Assembly: GCA_016201285.1 (NCBI GenBank)
Contig: JACQDE010000034.1
Location: 1 to 64,000 of the forward strand
Origin: Acidobacteriota bacterium
GTDB taxonomy: Bacteria > Acidobacteriota > Terriglobia > Acidiferrales > UBA7541
Length of the DNA: 64,000 nt
Direction of reading: 5' to 3'
Below are positions 16,940 to 24,777 of the stretch, piece after piece (the stretch's first letter is position 1; the number at the start of each line of letters is the position of its first letter). A program made the position numbers and the translations under genes. The notes beneath the pieces are model-generated. The model was not told the DNA's origin and ran no database searches. It saw only the letters and a program-made list of their open reading frames with translations.

Positions 16940-18292
16940 TCAGCGCCCGGCGCTTTTCGGGGGAGGCCGCTTGGCCGGCGCCTTCTTGGGCGGAGCTTTC
17001 TTCGCGGGAGCTTTGGCCGGGGTCTTCTCTTCCGGCGGGAGGTACTCGGCCTGCACTTTGGCCTTGCCGAGCTGGATCATGAACGGATCGGGCGTGTACG
17101 ACTTCAGCGCGGCGGAATAGACGATCTCGTCGTCCTTCTTCAGGCGTACGGCTTGCGGCTGGCCCTCGACGCGAACTTCCATGTTCGGGGCAGTGCCGGC
17201 GCGGATTTCTTCGGGATTGCCCGCGGTGAAGACCTTTAGGATTACTACGCCGTCGGCCTCGGCGGTTTCGAACACTTTGCCGCCCAGCTCGGGGAACTCC
17301 GCATCGCAAACAGCAAGCCAGACGATCTTAGCGCGGTCACCACCGCCTTTGAGGTCGCGCAAGATCACATCCACGGTGGCTTCCTGCATGACTTTGTCGA
17401 GATCCGGGCGGCTGGGAATCGAGTAACCAGCGGGGCGGTCGGCGGAACCTCCCGCCAGCGTGATGAGCTCGTTTAACTGAGCGTCGAGCAGCGCGTCGCA
17501 AGTGGGCTGCTGGTAGCGGTTCAACTGGTTCTTCAGGTAGTTACGGATTTGCGCTTCGCCTTGCATCTTGAGCGCGATGGAGCGGGCCACGGCCCAAAAG
17601 CCGTCCATAGACTGCGGCGGATCCTGCTGGAGATAGGCGAGGCCAAGGCGATAGGAGTTCACCGGATCGGCGGCATTGACGACCAGCGAAGCGCGGAAAA
17701 AGTCCACAGCCGCTTTGTAGTCCTTCAGTTGAAGGGCGGCGATACCCCCGTCGGTGTTAAACAGAATGCGCAGACGTTTCACTTCCTGCGCAAACTGTTC
17801 GTCAGTAAGTTTTTCGGGTTTCTTCCACGCATCGAGAAACTTGATGCCGGCGGCGGCCGCGTCACGTCCCTGCTCGAGTTGTTCCTTGGTCGTAATCTGG
17901 CGCTGGTTGAAAGCGAGAAAGAAGGCTGTAGCGCGGGTGGTGTACATCACAATGCGCGCGAGTTCGAGGTCCTGCAACGTGTCCACGGATTCACCGAGGG
18001 CGAGAAGCTTATCGGCAGCCTGCATGGTCGAGGGGTAATTTTTCAGTTCCATGTAGGTGAAGGCAGCCGAGCGGTACACATACGGCAGAAGCGTGGACTT
18101 TGGATATTTAGAGATGAAATCTTCCAATTGCCTGGCGCGCAAGGCGGCGTCTTTTTCGTTCACGGCGGCGTTGAACGCGGAGTATTCCTGCGGAGTGTAG
18201 GACTGCGCGGCCTGATCGTCGGCCGCCCGCGCCGCCGGGCCCGCCAACAGCGCCAGCATTATGATCGCTGCCACCAGCCAGTTTCGCTTCAT
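16940..18292 (-). CDS. Periplasmic TPR-like protein with Lys/Pro/Ala tail
   Basis: 450 residues from ATG 18292, preceded by AAGGAGG. Signal peptide MKRNWLVAAIIMLALLAG ends near ARAAD. Residues about 40-260 hold helical TPR-like units (ADKLLALGES, DYKAAVDFFRASLV, NSYRLGLAYLQQ), which usually bind other proteins. A beta-rich part follows and the end is PAKAPAKKAPPKKAPAKRPPPK-like, a histone-H1-style basic tail that could bind polyanions such as peptidoglycan or LPS. No enzymatic motif seen. A plausible promoter lies upstream. Confidence 0.8.
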   Translation of the reverse strand: MKRNWLVAAIIMLALLAGPAARAADDQAAQSYTPQEYSAFNAAVNEKDAALRARQLEDFISKYPKSTLLPYVYRSAAFTYMELKNYPSTMQAADKLLALGESVDTLQDLELARIVMYTTRATAFFLAFNQRQITTKEQLEQGRDAAAAGIKFLDAWKKPEKLTDEQFAQEVKRLRILFNTDGGIAALQLKDYKAAVDFFRASLVVNAADPVNSYRLGLAYLQQDPPQSMDGFWAVARSIALKMQGEAQIRNYLKNQLNRYQQPTCDALLDAQLNELITLAGGSADRPAGYSIPSRPDLDKVMQEATVDVILRDLKGGGDRAKIVWLAVCDAEFPELGGKVFETAEADGVVILKVFTAGNPEEIRAGTAPNMEVRVEGQPQAVRLKKDDEIVYSAALKSYTPDPFMIQLGKAKVQAEYLPPEEKTPAKAPAKKAPPKKAPAKRPPPKSAGR

Positions 18293-18385
18293 GGTCTCAC
18301 TGCCTCCTTGGCCTGACTCTGACCGCAACGGGCGCCGCCCGGGCGCATCCTCCGCGGAGGGCGCCCACTATCCCGAAACCGCGGG

Positions 18386-18414
18386 ATTATAGGGAATCCC
18401 TGCGCGCGGCGCAA
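18386..18414 (-). promoter_or_regulatory. Promoter for the TPR protein gene
   Basis: On the minus strand: -35 TTGCGC (18414-18409), 17-base spacer, perfect -10 TATAAT (18391-18386). The leader to the ATG at 18292 would be about 88 bases. Confidence 0.55.
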
Positions 18415-18629
18415 GCATGATTGCACACGCCCCGCCGTTCCGCAAAGGACGCGGGCGAAGGCTGGCCGGTTCCATCGCGCTTGCCTACCCTGCCCGGCCC
18501 GCCGGGGAGACGCCGTGCGGGTCCGGGCACAATGGTAAGATGGCGTATCGGGCGAAAGTGTCGCCCTGCGCGTGTGTGCTCGTGGAACAGCGACCCGGCG
18601 GGGATGCTATCCCACAGGAGAAGAACAGG
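18415..18629. other. Noncoding spacer before the SDR gene
   Basis: GC-rich. No gene, repeat family or clear promoter recognised. The SDR ribosome site AGGAG is at 18616-18620. Confidence 0.45.
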
Positions 18630-19349
18630 ATGAACGCCGAACGCCCACTGGCCGGACAAGTGGCCCTGATTACCGGCGCGAGCCGCGGCATCGGGCTGGC
18701 GATTGCGCGGAGGTTAGGAGAAATGGGCGCGCGGCTCGGGCTCTGTGCGCGCGACGCGGAGCAACTGGCTCATGCCGAGGCGGAACTGCGGCGGTCAGGC
18801 TGCGAGACGCTGGCGTTGGCGGCGGACGTGACGCGCACGGCAGAGGTGGGCGCGCTGGTGCAGCACGTTAACGAGACGCTGGGCGAGGTCGATATCCTGG
18901 TGAACAATGCGGGCGTGGGCCTTTTTGCGCCGCTGTACGAGTTGCGCGAGGAAGACTGGGACCGCGTGATGGACACGAACTTGAAAGGCGTGTACCTGTG
19001 CAGCCGGGCGGTGGCGCCGCAGATGATCCGGCGGCGCCGCGGGCACATCATCAACATCAGCTCGCTGGCCGGGAAGAATGCGTTCGCGGGCGGCGGCGTG
19101 TATTGCGCGTCGAAATGGGGATTGCAGGGACTGACGGCGTGCCTGGCGGAAGATCTCCGGGGCTACGGCATCCGCGTGAGCGCTGTGTGCCCGGGCACGG
19201 TGGCGACGGAGTTTTCTCCGCACGCGGGGAAAGACCCGAAGAAGATGCTCCAACCGGAAGACGTGGCGCACGTGGTGGCGATGCTGGTGACGCAGGCGGC
19301 GCAGAGTTTTGTGAGCGAAGTGGAGCTGCGGCCGACGCAAAAGCCCTGA
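18630..19349 (+). CDS. Short-chain dehydrogenase/reductase
   Basis: 239 residues from ATG 18630, with AGGAG nine bases upstream. Classical SDR: cofactor loop TGASRGIG (15-22), NNAGVG, and the catalytic YxxxK at Tyr158-Lys162 (YCASK) with Ser in NISSLAG. Arg19 in the loop and CARDAEQL after strand two favour NADP(H). It resembles 3-oxoacyl-ACP reductase (FabG) and sorbitol-6-phosphate-type SDRs, but the substrate cannot be fixed. The C-terminus SEVELRPTQKP is typical of FabG-like members. Confidence 0.88.
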   Translation: MNAERPLAGQVALITGASRGIGLAIARRLGEMGARLGLCARDAEQLAHAEAELRRSGCETLALAADVTRTAEVGALVQHVNETLGEVDILVNNAGVGLFAPLYELREEDWDRVMDTNLKGVYLCSRAVAPQMIRRRRGHIINISSLAGKNAFAGGGVYCASKWGLQGLTACLAEDLRGYGIRVSAVCPGTVATEFSPHAGKDPKKMLQPEDVAHVVAMLVTQAAQSFVSEVELRPTQKP

Positions 19350-19443
19350 ATTCCCTGGACACCACAATGGCGGATGGAAGGCTGGGACAAGCGCGTGCCG
19401 AAGCGTGCCCAGGACCAAGATGAAAGCAAGGGAGGTGCTTCTC

Positions 19444-19782
19444 ATGCGAAACATGGCGATGGTGACCGTACTGGCGATAGCGCTGCTGGCAGCGTGGATT
19501 GTGCCGCGCGACACGCAGGCGCAGAGCCCCGCGGTGAGGCCCGCGAAGGTGGTCCCGATGCAGAATTTCGAGGTGGAAGCTTCGCGCTCGGGCCGGCCGT
19601 CGTTCCTGCCGCGGGAGTGGGGCCGGCTGGTGAGCGTGCAGAGGCTCAGCGAAGAGCACTTGGCGCTGTTCCTGGAAGCGGAGAACGGGGAAATCCATGT
19701 GGTGCGGCTGCTGCAACGCGGCGGATACCTGTATCTGGACACGACGGACCAGGGCGGGGTGGTGACCGTGCTGCGGCGGTAG
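19444..19782 (+). CDS. Small secreted hypothetical protein
   Basis: 112 residues from ATG 19444, with a strong GGGAGGTG site. A signal peptide covers about residues 1-27 (MVTVLAIALLAAWIV, then DTQAQS). The mature part is about 85 residues, rich in charged strands (NGEIHVVRLLQRGGYLYL), without a known motif. Position just before the marR promoter does not indicate a function. Confidence 0.7.
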   Translation: MRNMAMVTVLAIALLAAWIVPRDTQAQSPAVRPAKVVPMQNFEVEASRSGRPSFLPREWGRLVSVQRLSEEHLALFLEAENGEIHVVRLLQRGGYLYLDTTDQGGVVTVLRR

Positions 19783-19824
19783 GGCGGGGCCGAGAAGCAG
19801 CGGCGGGACGACGCAATATTCCTC

Positions 19825-19853
19825 TTGACAATAGTCGTTATAACGAACATTAT
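19825..19853 (+). promoter_or_regulatory. marR promoter with overlapping operator; likely leaderless
   Basis: -35 TTGACA (19825-19830), 17-base spacer, -10 CATTAT (19848-19853). The spacer contains the perfect palindrome CGTTATAACG (19836-19845; TCGTTATAACGA if extended), a good MarR operator. The start point expected about seven bases after the -10 falls on the A of the ATG (19860), and no ribosome site is present. Confidence 0.65.
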
Positions 19854-19859
19854 TCCAAC

Positions 19860-20327
19860 ATGGCGGGCAAGGCCCAAGCAGAGCTGAAGCAAACGCGGCC
19901 CTTCGAAAGCCCGGTCGTGGAGGCGTACATCAACGTGCTGCGCACGGCCGATGCCCTGCTCCGCGGCACCGAGGAGATTCTGAAGCCGGCGGGGCTTTCC
20001 GGGACGCAATACAACGTGCTGCGCATCCTGCGGGGCGCGGGGCCGGGGGGGCTGGCCTGCCGGGAGATCGGCGAGCGGATGATCACGCGCGACCCGGATA
20101 TCACGCGGCTGCTGGACCGGCTGGAAGGCCGTGGCCTGGTGACGCGGAAGCGCGGGGAAAAGGACCGGCGGGTGGTGACAACGCGGATCACCGCAGCGGG
20201 TTTGCGGCTTCTGAAAGGGCTGGACCGGCCGGTGCTGGAGGTCCACGAGCGTCAGTTCGGGCACTTGGGACGCCGCCGGATGCAGGCGCTGATCCGCCTG
20301 CTGGAAGCGGCGCGGCCGGGCGGCTGA
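19860..20327 (+). CDS. MarR-family transcriptional regulator
   Basis: 155 residues from ATG 19860. Winged-helix dimer: GTQYNVLRILRG and CREIGERM hold the helix-turn-helix, DPDITRLLDRLEGRGLV the recognition helix, and RGEKDRRVVTTRIT the wing with the conserved DxR (Asp-Arg-Arg). Such proteins usually repress their own and neighbouring genes until a ligand or oxidant relieves them. The palindrome in its own promoter supports autorepression; a related palindrome lies before the YceI gene. The transcript is probably leaderless. No conserved N-terminal Cys as in OhrR is seen, so oxidation sensing is not supported. Confidence 0.88.
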   Translation: MAGKAQAELKQTRPFESPVVEAYINVLRTADALLRGTEEILKPAGLSGTQYNVLRILRGAGPGGLACREIGERMITRDPDITRLLDRLEGRGLVTRKRGEKDRRVVTTRITAAGLRLLKGLDRPVLEVHERQFGHLGRRRMQALIRLLEAARPGG

Positions 20328-20348
20328 ACTTTAATGGCATCACAAATC

Positions 20349-20359
20349 GTTGTTACAAC
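20349..20359. promoter_or_regulatory. Candidate MarR operator before yceI
   Basis: GTTGT-T-ACAAC, a perfect 11-base palindrome in TCGTTGTTACAACAT, resembling the CGTTATAACG operator of marR. It lies 83 bases before the YceI ATG. Confidence 0.45.
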
Positions 20360-20441
20360 ATCTATTCAAGCGTGCAACGTCGCGGCCTCCGGGCAGCGGG
20401 CGGCTCGCATCTCAAGCGAAAAGAGCGAAAGGAGAAGATTT

Positions 20442-21038
20442 ATGCGTTCCATTCTGCGGGCGGCGGTGTTGCTGATGGCCGCGGCCCTTCCCTGCCCGGC
20501 CCAGGTGAGCACCTGGCAGCTCGATCCGGCCCATTCCGCGGCGCAATTTTCGGTGCGGCACCTGATGGTGTCGAACGTGCGCGGCGAGTTCCACAACCTG
20601 AAAGGCACAATTCAACTGGGCGAAAAAGACATCACGAAGTCGTCGGTGGAAGTGAGCATTGATGCCACCACGCTGGACACGCGGGAGCCGAAGCGCGATG
20701 CGCACGTAAAAAGCGCGGACTTCCTGGACGTGGCCAACTTTCCGACGATGACGTTCAAGTCCAAGAGCGCCAGCAAGGGCAGCGACGGCCGGCTGAGAGT
20801 GACCGGCGACCTGACCATCCGCGGGGTGACCAAGGAAGTGGTGCTGGACGTGGACGGACCGACACCGGCCATCAAAGACCCGTGGGGCAACTGGCGGCGG
20901 GGCGTTTCGGCCACGACGAAAATCAACCGGAAGGACTTCGGCGTGGCATGGAACGCGTTAATCGAGGGCGGCGGAGCGGTGGTGGGCGACGAAGTGAGCA
21001 TCACGCTGGACGTCGAATTCGTGCAGAAAGCCCAGTGA
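20442..21038 (+). CDS. YceI-family periplasmic lipocalin-like protein
   Basis: 198 residues from ATG 20442, with AGGAG eight bases upstream. Signal peptide (ILRAAVLLMAAALPCPAQ) then the YceI beta-barrel: WQLDPAHSAAQFSVRHLMVS, followed by GEFHNLKGTI, the TLDTREPKRDAHVKS loop, DVANFPTMTFKS, and GDLTIRGVTKEV. YceI proteins bind isoprenoid-type lipids in a long hydrophobic cavity and respond to acid or oxidative stress. The marR-yceI-pirin order suggests one regulon. Confidence 0.92.
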   Translation: MRSILRAAVLLMAAALPCPAQVSTWQLDPAHSAAQFSVRHLMVSNVRGEFHNLKGTIQLGEKDITKSSVEVSIDATTLDTREPKRDAHVKSADFLDVANFPTMTFKSKSASKGSDGRLRVTGDLTIRGVTKEVVLDVDGPTPAIKDPWGNWRRGVSATTKINRKDFGVAWNALIEGGGAVVGDEVSITLDVEFVQKAQ

Positions 21039-21062
21039 GGCAGAAGAGGTGAGGGCCGAACG

Positions 21063-21764
21063 ATGTTTCAAGTGATCCGGTCCGCAGAGCGGCACTTCGC
21101 CGACTTCGGCTGGTTGCAGACGCGGTGGCACTTCTCCTTCGACGAATACTATGACCCGGAAAACGTGCGCTGGGGCGCGTTGCGCGTGTTCAACGACGAC
21201 GTCATCCAGCCCGGCCAGGGCTTTTCCCCGCACCCGCACCGGGACATGGAGATCGTCACTTACGTGCTGGAAGGCGCGCTGGAGCACCAGGACAGCCTCG
21301 GCAACCGCGGCGTGATCCACGCGGGCGAAGTGCAGGTGATGAGCGCGGGCACCGGCATCAATCATTCCGAATTCAATCACTCGCGGGAATCGCCGCTGCA
21401 TTTGCTTCAGCTTTGGGTGATGCCGCGGACGCGTGGCCTGAAGCCGCGATGGGAGCAGCGGCAGTTTACCGAGGCGGACCGCAGCGGGAAACTGCTGCCC
21501 GTCGTTTCCTCCGGCGATCTGCCGGGCACGATGAGCATCGACCAGGACGCGGCGATTTACCTCTCTTCCCTGAAGGCCGGACAGGAGGAAATCCACCGAG
21601 GCCGGCCGGAGCGAAAGGCGTATTTGTTTGTCATCTCGGGTGGCGTGACCGTGAACGTGGAACCGCTTGCGGCCGGCGACCAGGCACGCATCGCGGACGA
21701 GCCGGAATTGCGGCTGCGGGCGAGCGAGGATGCAGAATTGATTTTGCTCGATCTGCCTGCGTAG
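21063..21764 (+). CDS. Pirin-family bicupin (possible quercetinase)
   Basis: 233 residues from ATG 21063. Two cupin domains; the N-terminal metal site is complete: His57, His59 (HPHRDMEI), His101 and Glu103 (INHSEFN). Bacterial pirins of this size (YhaK/YhhW type) bind Fe or Ni, and some have quercetin 2,3-dioxygenase activity; others act as redox sensors. It follows the YceI gene by 24 bases, so co-transcription is likely and regulation by the MarR protein is inferred. Confidence 0.9.
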   Translation: MFQVIRSAERHFADFGWLQTRWHFSFDEYYDPENVRWGALRVFNDDVIQPGQGFSPHPHRDMEIVTYVLEGALEHQDSLGNRGVIHAGEVQVMSAGTGINHSEFNHSRESPLHLLQLWVMPRTRGLKPRWEQRQFTEADRSGKLLPVVSSGDLPGTMSIDQDAAIYLSSLKAGQEEIHRGRPERKAYLFVISGGVTVNVEPLAAGDQARIADEPELRLRASEDAELILLDLPA

Positions 21765-21810
21765 GGCAACGCAGGCAACGCTCTTCAGAGGCGGCGCTGA
21801 AGCCCACCCC

Positions 21811-21889
21811 CTGCCGCCCTGAAGGGCGGCGCTACAAGAACCGCGCGAAATAAGGTAGCCGCTAGATGGCGGGGTAAACCCGCCGCTAC
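21811..21889. repeat. Two family A palindromes after pirin
   Basis: gccgccctgaagggcggcGCTACA (21813-21836) and ggcggggtaaacccgccGCTAC (21868-21889). The region to 22049 also holds a cccgaagcatcggg hairpin (about 21906-21935), a cccttcgg..cagggcaggc repeat (21961-21984), and a family C hairpin (22004-22032). No gene is seen in 21765-22049. Confidence 0.6.
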
Positions 21890-22049
21890 GAACTGCAAGG
21901 CGGCGCTATCCCGAATCCCGAAGCATCGGGATTGGGACGGCGCACTCCAGCGGGGCGCAGCCCTTCGGCATCGCTCAGGGCAGGCACAAGGCCGCCCCTA
22001 CAGAGAGATCCTTCGCTTCGCTCAGGATGACAGTTACAATGTTCGGCGC

Positions 22050-22529
22050 ATGGCGGAATCCTTCCGAACGCGCTTCATGCGCTGGGCGTTTAACCTTTTC
22101 CCCGCGTATCGCGGGACGGGCGGGCGCGTCACCTACATTGCCGCCGACTGGAGCGAGGTGCGCGTAAAGCTGCCGCTGAGCTGGCGCACGCGGAACTATG
22201 TGGGCACGATTTTCGGCGGCAGCCTCTACGGCGCGGTGGATCCCTTCTACATGATCATGCTGATCAAGCGGCTCGGGCCGGAGTATATCGTGTGGGACAA
22301 GGCGGCGACGGTGCGTTTCCGCAAGCCGGGGCGCGGCACGCTTCGGGCGCATTTCTTTCTGCCGCAGGACGAGCTCCACGCGATCCGGGCGGCGCTTGAG
22401 GTTACTCCTTCGGTGGACCGTGTCTATCAGGTGGACCTGGTTGATTCCGGAGGCGTGGTCCACGCCACGGTCGAAAAAGTCGTTTACATCCGCCGGAAAG
22501 ACAATTCCCCAAACGATCGAGCCGCCTGA
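22050..22529 (+). CDS. DUF4442 hotdog-fold protein
   Basis: 159 residues. The layout (central helix preceded by NYVGTIFGGSLYGAVDPFYMI) matches the DUF4442 / thioesterase-like hotdog family, in which the glycine-rich loop sits before the long helix. Acyl-CoA or acyl-ACP hydrolysis is possible but the catalytic acid usual for PaaI or YbaW is not clearly present. It is followed by the small exporter after 76 bases and may be transcribed with it. Confidence 0.75.
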   Translation: MAESFRTRFMRWAFNLFPAYRGTGGRVTYIAADWSEVRVKLPLSWRTRNYVGTIFGGSLYGAVDPFYMIMLIKRLGPEYIVWDKAATVRFRKPGRGTLRAHFFLPQDELHAIRAALEVTPSVDRVYQVDLVDSGGVVHATVEKVVYIRRKDNSPNDRAA

Positions 22530-22605
22530 TATTTTTTCCCTTTCCCGCGGCTCTTCATCGCGTAGAATTCCGGCGCACGGAGCAGCGGACACGGGAGCGT
22601 GGACG

Positions 22606-22926
22606 ATGGCGTGGATTTACTTGCTGCTGGCAGGGGTGTTTGAAGTGGCGTGGGCGATTGGGTTGAAGTCCACGCAGGGGTTTACGCGGCTGTGGCCAAG
22701 CGTGTACGTGCTAGCGATGGGCACGGCGAGCGTGATCCTGCTGGCGCAGGCGACGAAGCAACTGCCCATCGGCACAGCCTACGCGGTATGGACGGGGATT
22801 GGCGCGGTGGGCACGGCGGCGCTGGGAATGCTGATGTTTGGCGAATCGCGCAACGCGGCACGGCTGGCGTGCATCGTTCTGATTATCGCGGGGGTGATTG
22901 GGTTGCGGATGGTGTCGGGAAATTAA
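22606..22926 (+). CDS. gdx: SugE/Gdx-type small multidrug resistance exporter
   Basis: 106 residues, four transmembrane helices. Glu13 in [15 protein letters not shown] is the proton/substrate site. GFTRLWPS and [16 protein letters not shown] match the Gdx subgroup (guanidinium exporters, formerly SugE) better than EmrE-type drug pumps. It would swap guanidinium for two protons. I looked for a guanidine riboswitch upstream; the ACGG/ACGA triplets there do not form stems. GGGAG lies upstream of the ATG. Confidence 0.88.
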   Translation: MAWIYLLLAGVFEVAWAIGLKSTQGFTRLWPSVYVLAMGTASVILLAQATKQLPIGTAYAVWTGIGAVGTAALGMLMFGESRNAARLACIVLIIAGVIGLRMVSGN

Positions 22927-22952
22927 GAAGCAAGAAATCAGAAGAAGAGAGA

Positions 22953-23034
22953 ATGCCGGCCTGTCCGGTTTGCGGACTCCGATGGAGTCCACCGGACTCC
23001 GGAAATCGGAGAAGGCCGCCGCTACATCCGGAGA
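22953..23034. repeat. Nested palindrome before purE
   Basis: Outer arms ATGCCGGCC and GGCCGCCGCTACA (family A ends) enclose two inner palindromes: ggactccgatggagtcc and tccggtttgcgga with gaaatcgg. Looks like family A with other hairpins inserted in its loop. Confidence 0.5.
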
Positions 23035-23042
23035 GCGAAGAG

Positions 23043-23543
23043 ATGAGTGCAACCGCAAAGCCGTTGGTGGGCGTGATTATGGGGTCGAAGTCGGACTGGG
23101 AGACGATGGCGCACGCCGGCAAGACGCTCGACAAACTGGGCGTGCCGTATGAGACGCGGGTGCTTTCCGCGCACCGCACGCCGAAGCAACACGCGGAATA
23201 TGTCGAATCGGCGGAGCAGCGCGGGTTGGAAGTAATCATCGCGGCGGCGGGCGGCGCGGCGCACCTGGCGGGCGTCACCGCGGCGAAGACGCTGCTGCCG
23301 GTGCTGGGCGTGCCGATGGAGTCGAAGTCGCTGAAGGGAATTGATTCCCTGTTCTCGACCGTACAGATGCCGGCGGGAATTCCAGTGGGAACGCTGGCGA
23401 TTGGAAAAGCGGGCGCGGTGAATGCGGCGCTGCTGGCTGTGGCGATACTGGCGAGAAAATATCCCAAGTACCGGGAAGCGTTGCGGACATTCCGCGCGAC
23501 GCAGACCAAATCGATTCTCGCGCATTCGGATCCGCGCAGGTAG
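23043..23543 (+). CDS. purE: N5-CAIR mutase, class I
   Basis: 166 residues from ATG 23043. PurE shifts the carboxylate of N5-CAIR to CAIR in purine synthesis. Motifs: [22 protein letters not shown] (catalytic His), [12 protein letters not shown] and [17 protein letters not shown]. Class I length and residues imply that a PurK partner is needed; purK is not next to it (downstream is dcd on the other strand). AILA and [10 protein letters not shown] complete the C-terminal helix. Confidence 0.93.
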   Translation: MSATAKPLVGVIMGSKSDWETMAHAGKTLDKLGVPYETRVLSAHRTPKQHAEYVESAEQRGLEVIIAAAGGAAHLAGVTAAKTLLPVLGVPMESKSLKGIDSLFSTVQMPAGIPVGTLAIGKAGAVNAALLAVAILARKYPKYREALRTFRATQTKSILAHSDPRR

Positions 23544-23647
23544 TCCCTATTGTTAGGAATGTTGCTGCGGCCTCGCCCTGAGGAACCGGGCGGGCCTCCA
23601 CAACGGCCTTCGGCAGAGCGGTACGCGCTTCGCGCGGTCGTTCATCA

Positions 23648-23698
23648 CCCGGGGCTTACGCCCCGGGCTATTTTCTTTCGCCCCTTCGGGGCTTCAAG
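23648..23698. repeat. Two small palindromes between purE and dcd
   Basis: cccggggcttacgccccggg followed by a CTA end (23648-23670), then cgccccttcggggc (about 23679-23692). They sit between two convergent genes and could serve as 3' end structures. Confidence 0.5.
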
Positions 23699-23713
23699 GA
23701 AAGACTGAGCCAC

Positions 23714-24268
23714 TCAGATGCGGGGGAGGACGATGCCCTGCTGGGCCTGGTATTTGCCTTTCTTGTCCTTGTAAGAAACTTCGCAGACTTCATCGGATTC
23801 GAAGAAGACGACCTGGCAGAGGCCTTCGTTGGCGTAGATTTTCGCGGGGAGCGGGGTGGTGTTGCTGATTTCGAGGGTGACGAAGCCCTCCCACTCCGGC
23901 TCGAAGGGTGTGACGTTGACAATGATGCCGCAGCGGGCGTAGGTGGATTTGCCGACGCAGATGGTGAGGCAGTTGCGCGGGATGCGGAAATACTCGACGG
24001 AGCGGGAAAGCGCGAAGGAGTTGGGCGGGATGATGCAGACGTCGCCCTTGAACTCGACAAAGGAGCGGTCGTCGAAGTGCTTGGGGTCCACGATGGTGGA
24101 GTTGACGTTGGTGAAGATGCGGAATTCGTCGGAGACGCGCATGTCGTAGCCGTAGGAAGAGACGCCGTAGCTAATGACGCCGTTGCGCACCTGCTTTTCC
24201 TCGAAGGGCTCGATCATCCTGTGCTCGAGCGACATCTTGCGAATCCAGTGATCCGGCTTGACCGACAT
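23714..24268 (-). CDS. dcd: dCTP deaminase
   Basis: 184 residues, normal size. Converts dCTP to dUTP (or dUMP if bifunctional) for dTTP synthesis. [22 protein letters not shown] (phosphate binding) and the catalytic Glu near residue 133 in [12 protein letters not shown] are present; the C-terminal KYQAQQG closes over the nucleotide. ATG 24268 has GGAGG upstream. Gene next to it encodes an HU-like protein on the opposite strand. Confidence 0.94.
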   Translation of the reverse strand: MSVKPDHWIRKMSLEHRMIEPFEEKQVRNGVISYGVSSYGYDMRVSDEFRIFTNVNSTIVDPKHFDDRSFVEFKGDVCIIPPNSFALSRSVEYFRIPRNCLTICVGKSTYARCGIIVNVTPFEPEWEGFVTLEISNTTPLPAKIYANEGLCQVVFFESDEVCEVSYKDKKGKYQAQQGIVLPRI

Positions 24269-24341
24269 ACGGGCCTCCGTGAAGCGGATGACGAGTACCG
24301 CGCGATTCGAGGGCAGCGCAGTTTAGTACAGTGCTGCTTGC

Positions 24342-24370
24342 TTGACAACCCGCGGCGGGCTGCATAGCAT
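24342..24370 (+). promoter_or_regulatory. Promoter for HU-like gene
   Basis: -35 TTGACA (24342-24347), 17-base spacer, -10 TAGCAT (24365-24370). Leader of about 23 bases to the GTG at 24400. Confidence 0.65.
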
Positions 24371-24399
24371 AGGCACGCTTTTCGGAGCGGGGTGCCCTC

Positions 24400-24690
24400 G
24401 TGATCAAAATTGACCTTGTGAATGCCGTTGTAGCGACCCTGGGCGAAAAAATCACGCGGACCAAGGCCGAGCAGGCCGTGGAAACCGTGTTCGAGGCGAT
24501 GAAGAACGCGCTGGGCCGCGGCGACCGCATTGAGCTGCGGCGCTTCGGCGTGTTCAACGTCAAGCCGCGGAAAACCGGCATCGGCCGCAACCCCCGCACC
24601 GGCGAGGAAGTGAGCATCCCGCCCGGAAAGGCGGTGCGCTTCAAGCCGGGCAAAGAACTCCAGGAACTGACCGAGCCGGAGAAGAAATAG
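24400..24690 (+). CDS. HU/IHF-family DNA-bending protein
   Basis: 96 residues starting with GTG. Small basic dimer that bends DNA. GDRIELRRFGVFNVKPRK and GRNPRTGEEVSIPPGKAVRFKPGK are the body and DNA-arm segments with the key proline. The length and GRNPRTGE match both HU and IHF; no partner gene is beside it, so homodimer HU-like use is most likely. Confidence 0.93.
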   Translation: MIKIDLVNAVVATLGEKITRTKAEQAVETVFEAMKNALGRGDRIELRRFGVFNVKPRKTGIGRNPRTGEEVSIPPGKAVRFKPGKELQELTEPEKK

Positions 24691-24777
24691 CGGCACGCGC
24701 CGTTTTCCCGCCCTCCGGGCGTCCGGCGAGGACCCTTCGGTTCCACTCAGGGCAGGCGCCAGCGCAACCAACTCCCC

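Noticed and set aside
22530-22605. Possible guanidine-II (mini-ykkC) riboswitch before the Gdx exporter gene
   Set aside because: ACGG, ACGG and ACGA triplets occur, but neither of the first two sits in a hairpin loop with matching arms; the spacing looks accidental in GC-rich DNA.
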